Under the pieces are notes generated by a model. It did not search any database. It had not been told where the DNA came from and saw only the letters and a list, made by a program, of their open reading frames with translations. A program made the translations under genes and the position numbers. DNA of 47,659 nt from Alphaproteobacteria bacterium (lineage in GTDB: Bacteria; Pseudomonadota; Alphaproteobacteria; Caulobacterales; Aquidulcibacteraceae), in contig JAIYAO010000176.1 of assembly GCA_027488965.1 (NCBI GenBank), positions 1-47,659 on the forward strand. The letters are read 5' to 3'. Of this stretch, positions 42,502 to 47,659 are shown piece after piece; position 1 is the stretch's first letter; each line of letters starts with the position of its first letter.

Positions 42502-44046
42502 ATGATGTCGTACACCTCGCAAGCCGCGCAGCACTTCGACGTGCTCATCATCGGCGCCGGCATCTCAGGCATCGGCGCGGCCTACGAACTCAAGCGGCAG
42601 TGCCCCGGCTTGTTGTTTGCGGTGCTGGAAGGGTTCGAAAGTTTCGGCGGGACATGGCTCTGGCACAAGTATCCCGGCGTCCGCTCCGACAGCGATCTCT
42701 ATACCTTCGGCTATCGTTTCAAGCCGTGGCTCGGCGCGCCCATCGCATCAGCGCAGGAAATCCTGAAGTATCTCGGTGAAGTCATCACAGAGAATGATCT
42801 CGACCGGCACATTCACTACCAGCATCGTGTCGTGACGGCGGCGTGGAATTCCCAGACCGCGCTCTGGACCATCGACGTCACCTGCGGGGAAGATGCCACG
42901 CCGGCGCGCTTCACTTGCAACTTCCTCTGGATGTGTCAGGGGTATTACCGCCACGCGGAAGGACACACGCCTGCCTGGCCGGACATGCACCGCTTCGCCG
43001 GTCCCGTCATCCATCCACAGACATGGCCGAAGGATCTGTCGTACAAGGGCAAGAAGGTCGTCGTCATCGGTTCCGGCGCCACGGCGGCGACGGTGGTTCC
43101 AGCCATTGCGGACGACTGCGCGCACGTCACGCTACTGCAGCGTTCACCTTCCTATTTCTCTCCCGGCCGCAATCGCCATTGGTTGGCTGATACGCTCAGG
43201 GAATTGTCGGTGGACGAGACCTGGATCCACGAAATTGTGCGCCGTCGCATTGTCGCCGATCAGGCCAAGTTCCTGCGCCACGCCATTGACGAGCCGGAGG
43301 CGGCGACCGAGGAGCTGCTAAAGGGCGTGCGCGCCTATCTGCCCGACGACGTCGTCGACGCCCATTTCACGCCGTCCTACCGCCCCTGGCGCCAGCGCAT
43401 CGCGGTGGCGCCGGATGGCGATCTTTTCAAGTCCATTACCTCCGGTAAGGCGTCGATCGTCACCGATCACATTGAACGCTTTGTGGAGAACGGCATCCTG
43501 CTCAAGTCCGGGCAGACGCTCGACGCCGACATCGTCGTCACCGCGACCGGCTTCGATATCTGCGTTCTGGGCGACATCCGCTTCGTTGTTGACGGAGAGG
43601 CGCTCAATTTCGCCGAGACGGTCACCTATCGTGGCATGATGTTCACAGGCGTGCCCAACATGGCCTGGATATTCGGCTACTTCCGCGCGGCAAGCTGGAC
43701 GCTTCGCGTGGATCTGGTGGCGGATTTCGTCTGTCGCCTGCTGGAACACATGAAGGCGCGGGGCGCCAGGACAGTTGAGGTCGCGCTACGCCCCGAGGAC
43801 TGGGACATGCAACTTCTCCCCTTTATCGACGATGAAGTCTTCAATCCGGGTTATCTGATGCGCGGCATGCATCTTCTTCCCAAGCGTGGCGACAAGCCGG
43901 AGTGGGCCCATAGTCAGGACTATTGGTGGGAGCGGGATGTCTTGCCGCTCGTCAGCCTCGATGACCCCGCCTTCATCTATGACGGCGTGCGGTCTTCACC
44001 GGCGACAGGGGAAAGCCAAGTTCTTGCCGTCCGCGCGATCGCCTGA
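42502..44046 (+). CDS. Baeyer-Villiger flavin monooxygenase
   Basis: 514 residues. The FAD motif GAGISG lies at 18-23 and the Baeyer-Villiger fingerprint FAGPVIHPQTWP at 165-176 (pattern FxGxxxHxxxWP). The NADPH motif GSGATA follows about 15 residues later, then DADIVVTATGFDI. Size and motifs are close to EthA-type enzymes. Such enzymes insert one oxygen from O2 next to a ketone carbonyl, giving an ester or lactone. Either of the first two ATGs may be the start. Confidence 0.94.
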   Translation: MMSYTSQAAQHFDVLIIGAGISGIGAAYELKRQCPGLLFAVLEGFESFGGTWLWHKYPGVRSDSDLYTFGYRFKPWLGAPIASAQEILKYLGEVITENDLDRHIHYQHRVVTAAWNSQTALWTIDVTCGEDATPARFTCNFLWMCQGYYRHAEGHTPAWPDMHRFAGPVIHPQTWPKDLSYKGKKVVVIGSGATAATVVPAIADDCAHVTLLQRSPSYFSPGRNRHWLADTLRELSVDETWIHEIVRRRIVADQAKFLRHAIDEPEAATEELLKGVRAYLPDDVVDAHFTPSYRPWRQRIAVAPDGDLFKSITSGKASIVTDHIERFVENGILLKSGQTLDADIVVTATGFDICVLGDIRFVVDGEALNFAETVTYRGMMFTGVPNMAWIFGYFRAASWTLRVDLVADFVCRLLEHMKARGARTVEVALRPEDWDMQLLPFIDDEVFNPGYLMRGMHLLPKRGDKPEWAHSQDYWWERDVLPLVSLDDPAFIYDGVRSSPATGESQVLAVRAIA

Positions 44047-44064
44047 CCTCAGGGGGGGCGTTGC

Positions 44065-44418
44065 ATGATCAAGATGATGGTTGCGATCCAGCGTCAGGTG
44101 CATCTGACGCGCCCGCAATTTCTTGACTACTGGTCGGATGTTCATGCGCCGCTGGTGGTGGAGCTGTCGCAGGTGCTAGGCATATGTCGGTATCTGCAGT
44201 GTCATCCTGCGTCGGCGCAAGGCGCCGAGGACGCTGGCGGCGTTCGCAGCTGCGACGGCGTCGCCGAAGTCTGGTTTGAGTCCGTTGACCCAGAGCATGT
44301 TCGGCGCGACCACCCCGCCTTTCGGGCAGCCGCAAAGCGCCTTCGCATGGATGAAGACAATTTCATGGATCGATCGCGCTCTATCGTATGGTGGGGCACC
44401 GAGCGGACTATTCTCTGA
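44065..44418 (+). CDS. EthD domain protein
   Basis: 117 residues of a dimeric alpha-beta-barrel EthD type: IKMMVAIQRQVHLTRPQFLDYWSDVHAPLV at the start, with the conserved YW..VHAPLV, and a HPAFRAAAKRLRMDEDNFMD stretch. EthD proteins occur beside oxygenases, with varied roles including decarboxylation of polyketide or small-ring intermediates. It starts 18 bases after the monooxygenase stop, in the same unit. Confidence 0.85.
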   Translation: MIKMMVAIQRQVHLTRPQFLDYWSDVHAPLVVELSQVLGICRYLQCHPASAQGAEDAGGVRSCDGVAEVWFESVDPEHVRRDHPAFRAAAKRLRMDEDNFMDRSRSIVWWGTERTIL

Positions 44419-44949
44419 CCGTCGCTTCAAGCGGCTATCGCCGGACATTGTCATCAGCTGTCCTGAGTTGGGGGTCCAGCGGGCAGACTGCGCGAGTGGT
44501 GCGGCGATGGGTGTCTTCTCCGCTACCATCCACAATAAAAATGGACGTTCGCTAGCAATGTTCGGTAGTCCGCAAACGGAGATCTCCGGCCTGACGCTGG
44601 CGTCGACGGGAAGGGCGGGGTCGTCCCGAACCTGCCATCCGGCGTCCTGGCTGCGCAGGTCGCGCCCCGGCCAGACCAGCCTGACCCCTGCCGGCCGGCA
44701 GGAAAGGGGCGACCCCGTCATTGGCAGGAATGCGGCGGCCCGGGCCTGATTGGCCCTGAGCGGACACTCGCGGCCAGTGTGGCACAGGGTAAGTTTGTCT
44801 CTCAAAGACGACATTTCCAATGACTGGAGCGAATGAGAAGCAATCACCCCGAGGCAGAGCAGGCGGCGTCATCTCGCCCCAGATAGCGACCGCTTCACAT
44901 TTCGCGCCAGCCACGGCAAAGGTCTCCGTTAGGTGGGAGCGACGCAGCC
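44419..44949. other. 531-base intergenic region
   Basis: No gene is convincing; both strands show only low-quality frames. GGACATT and TGGACGTTCGC strings loosely resemble the regulon motif but lack its spacing. The last bases should contain the promoter of the STAND-like gene. Confidence 0.4.
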
Positions 44950-47659
44950 ATGGCGGGATGGTTTGAGGCGATTGGAGATTGGGTGTTGACGTGGGCTGCG
45001 GCCTTGGGGGCGCCGAGCATTTTCGTTTCGTCAGAGGCGGTCGGCGCCGCGGTCACCGGCGGAGGCGGGGCGCTCGCGTTTCTGCTGGTCATATGGGCCA
45101 CCTATATCTCCGGGGGCGAAAAGCGCGCCTTCAAGAAGGCCTTCGGGCCGTTCTGGACCACGTTCAAGACCGCCGTCACCAACCCGGTGAAAGGCGTCGA
45201 AGTCGGGTTTGAGCAAGCTCAGCGGGTCGCTCAGGATTTGCTTGGTCAGACAAACGGCGGGCCTTCCGCCCAAATTCAGGCGGCTCTGGAAGACGCGATG
45301 TGGACAGCCGCGCGCACAGAGCGGAAAGGCTCCTCTAGGGCGCGGCAAACGCAAATCGACGCGGCCTTGATCAAAGCCGCAGCGGTCGCTTTGCCAATCA
45401 GCGAAGTGGCGCGCCTTTATCCCAATGAAACCGACATCACGGGAGCGTTTCTTCAGGCTGCCGAAGCCGTGATCTCTGACCGGGCGGACTTTCTCAGTGT
45501 GCGTGACGTGTTGGCCGCGCTTTATCCGGCGCTGCTCAAACAGGAAGATGTGGTCAATCGGTTGGTTCCGGCGCTGATCGCCGACGGACGTGATGCCGCC
45601 AAGCGCGCGGAAGACGCCGCAAATGCGGGGCGTGCAGCCGCCGAGGGAGCAAAGACCAACACACAGACGATCATCGCCTGGCTGCCGGGCTTTCATCCGA
45701 CTGGCCTGACCAAACTGGAGCCTGACGCCATGGCCCGGCTCACGAATAACCGTCCGACCGCTTTGCTCGTCGCCGATTTCGGCGTGATACCATATGACGA
45801 TAGCCGCGGGCTGTTGGGTAAGCTCGGTGACGGTAAGCCTGAAACACTGCTCGGCTGGGCGACAATTGGCGGTGGAGTTGAAGCGCGCCTCTACGCCGCT
45901 GCGGGTGGTTACGGCAAGACGCGCCTCGCGCTTGAAGCCGTGGAAGCGCTGAACAAAACTCGAGCGTGGAAGGCCGGGCTGCTCAATCGCAATGCCTTGG
46001 CTGAAGCGCTGGCCAAGCCAAAAGGGGGCGGGCCTTCGCCATTTGAAGCGGAACTGCGCGGGCGCGGTGCAAAAGGGTTGTTCGTCGCCATCGATTATGC
46101 CGAAACGCGGATCGAGCAGTTGCAATCGCTGGCCGAGGCGCTGGCGCAAGCGGGGACTGGCGGACCGGTGCGCGTTGCACTGATGGCCCGAGGCGATGGG
46201 TGGTGGGCGCCGTTCCTTGATGGCCTTATCGAAAAGCAGAAGGCGCTTTTCCAACCCCGACCAATCGCAGCGATCGAGACTGAGATCGCCCCGCCGCATC
46301 GCCCGGCCTTCTTTGCAGACGCATGCGTGGCGTTTGAGGAAAAGCTGCGCGCAGCGGATCCGAAGCTGGTGAATTCGAACTGGCAAACGAGCCCTGCGGA
46401 TCTGGAGCGCTTACTCAACGAGGGCAGCCCGCTTTTCCTGGCGTTCCAGGCCTTCCTGCACGTGCGCGGTGCAGCACTGGATGTGAGCCCGTTGGCGGCG
46501 ATGGCGGGTGAAGAGCGCGCGCATGTGAAGCGCGCGTTGAAGGGCGAGGATCGGCTCGTGCTTGCGACGCAGCGCGCAGCGGCCTTGGTGACCTTGTGCC
46601 AGGGATTAGGCGCGCAGCAGCTGAACGACAATGTGTTGACCAGACTGACCGAACTCGCGATCGCGCACGATCCGGCTTTCATCGGTGATGATGCGAAAAC
46701 ACAGGTGCGCACCGCGGACGCAATCAACGCGTCGCTGACCACGCTGTATCAGTCTGGCCCCTGGCTTCAGCCCATCCTGCCCGACATCCTTGGCGAACGG
46801 ATCGTGGCGGAAGCGGTGACGCAATCACCTGGCTTGCTCGGCGCTTACTTCGCGGCGCACAGCGCTGACGCCCGCGCCGCCTTTACCGTGCTCAATCGGA
46901 TCAGCCGGCCGGGGCCAGACGGCGCGCCGGTGCATGATGGGACGGTTGTAGATGGTGCCCAATCGCAGGTGCAGGCCGCCCTCGCGGGCCCCGCTCTTGC
47001 CGCCCTCGCGGACGCCGCCGCCGCCGCGATGAACGCCGAACATGGCAATCTGCAGGTTCCGGTTCTCGCGGCGCTAAACATGCTGACCGGCGCAGAGCAG
47101 GCGGAAGCCGCTTTGGCCCTAATGCGCGCCGGCGCCCGCCACCTCAATCCCAACGCAACACCCGCCCGTCTTCGTTCTCTCTTCGGTGAGGCGGCGAGAA
47201 AAGCCGCGTCGCAAGCCGCAGCGCCCATCCAAGCCCGAAATGAGGAAAGTGCGCTTCGGCGCCAACGTGCTGAAGACGCCGACATTCGGGCAATGCATCT
47301 TTCGAGCGCCGGCGATCGGCCCGGCGCGCTGGCCGCAGCGCAAGAGGCCGTCGCGCTCTATCGGGCCTTGTCCAAAGAGAACCCGCAAGCCTTCGCACCC
47401 AATCTGGCGGGGTCCGTCTCGAACCTCGCGAGCAGACTGTCAGAAGCCGGTGATCGGCCCGGGGCGCTGGGCGCAGGGCAAGGGGCCGTCGCGCTCTATC
47501 GGGCCTTGGCCAAAGAGAACCCGCAAGTCTTCACGCCTGGTGTCGCGATGTCCGTCTCGAACCTCGCGAGCTTCTTGTCACAAGTCGGTGATCGGCCCGG
47601 CGCGCTGGCCGCAGCGCAAGAGGCCGTCGCGCTCTATCGGGCCTTGGCCAAAGAGAACC
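44950..47659 (+). CDS. membrane-anchored STAND-like NTPase with TPR repeats, C-terminus beyond window
   Basis: The frame runs from ATG 44950 to the window edge without a stop, 903 codons. Two hydrophobic segments lie near residues 10-26 and 41-57 (ALAFLLVIWATYI). A helical linker of about 250 residues follows. The P-loop AAGGYGKT is at 317-324, Walker B LFVAIDYAE is at 377-385, and VRVALMARGDGWW at 407-419 resembles the STAND-type LARSAGDWW segment. A helical region leads to TPR units from residue 787: AGDRPGALAAAQEAVALYRA, period 46, at least three copies. Such proteins sense a ligand with the repeats and act through the N-terminal part. Which effector activity this one has is unknown. The opposite strand carries only a shadow frame. 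Confidence 0.85.
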   Translation, partial: MAGWFEAIGDWVLTWAAALGAPSIFVSSEAVGAAVTGGGGALAFLLVIWATYISGGEKRAFKKAFGPFWTTFKTAVTNPVKGVEVGFEQAQRVAQDLLGQTNGGPSAQIQAALEDAMWTAARTERKGSSRARQTQIDAALIKAAAVALPISEVARLYPNETDITGAFLQAAEAVISDRADFLSVRDVLAALYPALLKQEDVVNRLVPALIADGRDAAKRAEDAANAGRAAAEGAKTNTQTIIAWLPGFHPTGLTKLEPDAMARLTNNRPTALLVADFGVIPYDDSRGLLGKLGDGKPETLLGWATIGGGVEARLYAAAGGYGKTRLALEAVEALNKTRAWKAGLLNRNALAEALAKPKGGGPSPFEAELRGRGAKGLFVAIDYAETRIEQLQSLAEALAQAGTGGPVRVALMARGDGWWAPFLDGLIEKQKALFQPRPIAAIETEIAPPHRPAFFADACVAFEEKLRAADPKLVNSNWQTSPADLERLLNEGSPLFLAFQAFLHVRGAALDVSPLAAMAGEERAHVKRALKGEDRLVLATQRAAALVTLCQGLGAQQLNDNVLTRLTELAIAHDPAFIGDDAKTQVRTADAINASLTTLYQSGPWLQPILPDILGERIVAEAVTQSPGLLGAYFAAHSADARAAFTVLNRISRPGPDGAPVHDGTVVDGAQSQVQAALAGPALAALADAAAAAMNAEHGNLQVPVLAALNMLTGAEQAEAALALMRAGARHLNPNATPARLRSLFGEAARKAASQAAAPIQARNEESALRRQRAEDADIRAMHLSSAGDRPGALAAAQEAVALYRALSKENPQAFAPNLAGSVSNLASRLSEAGDRPGALGAGQGAVALYRALAKENPQVFTPGVAMSVSNLASFLSQVGDRPGALAAAQEAVALYRALAKEN
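47308..47659 (+). repeat. 138-bp tandem repeats coding for TPR units
   Basis: Units start at 47308, 47446 and 47584, exactly 138 bases (46 codons) apart, each opening with GGCGATCGGCCCGG or a close variant and sharing long identical stretches such as GCCGTCGCGCTCTATCGGGC. The high DNA identity shows recent expansion or ongoing exchange between units. The array continues past the window end. Confidence 0.9.

Noticed and set aside
45031-46386. A 451-codon open frame on the minus strand
   Set aside because: It lies opposite the STAND-like gene, which has real motifs (P-loop, Walker B, TPRs). The minus frame has no recognisable domain.
47308-47659. CRISPR-like array
   Set aside because: The repeats are 138 bases, adjacent, in frame with no spacers, and code for TPR units.

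Overview
The window comes from a high-GC alphaproteobacterium, most likely of the Caulobacterales/Hyphomonadaceae type. The evidence is a polar-flagellum gene set peculiar to that group (flbT, flaF, fliX divergent from flgI), CtrA-type TTAA-N7-TTAA boxes in front of flagellar genes, an alphaproteobacterial DksA with a degenerate zinc finger, and a TonB-dependent receptor.

Layout. 1-8.3 kb is mostly housekeeping and metabolic: the start of an alpha/beta hydrolase, a crotonase-SDR pair, a YghU-like glutathione protein, purD, a DUF3800 gene of foreign look with a structured leader, another SDR, a DUF155 membrane protein and xseA. 8.4-16.7 kb is a flagellar block: flbT-flaF-flagellin-flaG and a divergent flagellin-like gene with a perfect CtrA box, then an unknown two-helix membrane protein and the chain flgI, FlgJ-type rod-binding protein, FlbY-like protein on the minus strand, with fliX and dksA divergent. 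16.8-25.1 kb holds an aldo/keto reductase, a lipoprotein amidase with a coupled DUF3429 gene, a secreted C13 peptidase coupled to a cyanophycinase-like protein, small AT-richer hypotheticals, two kinds of intergenic palindrome, an Lrp/AsnC regulator and tRNA-Met. 25.3-27.9 kb, just after the tRNA, is a tightly overlapping four-gene serine-recombinase cassette (DUF3489, 66-aa protein, DUF2924, recombinase).

28-33.3 kb has small membrane or secreted hypotheticals, then a TetR-controlled efflux operon (TetR, HlyD-like lipoprotein, ABC ATPase, ABC-2 permease). 33.9-44.4 kb looks like one catabolic regulon: a TetR regulator, a beta-lactamase-type esterase, a TonB receptor, an AraC regulator, three oxidoreductases (SDR, old yellow enzyme, SDR), a Baeyer-Villiger monooxygenase and an EthD protein. 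A bipartite DNA element (GTCCGAAAATGTCC, then CGGCCCT at fixed spacing) lies in front of the three transcription units that carry the receptor, the old yellow enzyme and the monooxygenase. The parts fit uptake of a cyclic alcohol or ketone, oxidation, Baeyer-Villiger oxygen insertion and ester or lactone cleavage.

From 44.95 kb to the window end runs an unfinished gene for a membrane-anchored STAND-like P-loop NTPase with near-identical 46-residue TPR repeats. It is a candidate signalling or defence protein. The less ordinary systems here are the DUF3800 gene with its leader RNA, the bipartite-motif regulon, the recombinase cassette and the STAND-TPR protein.
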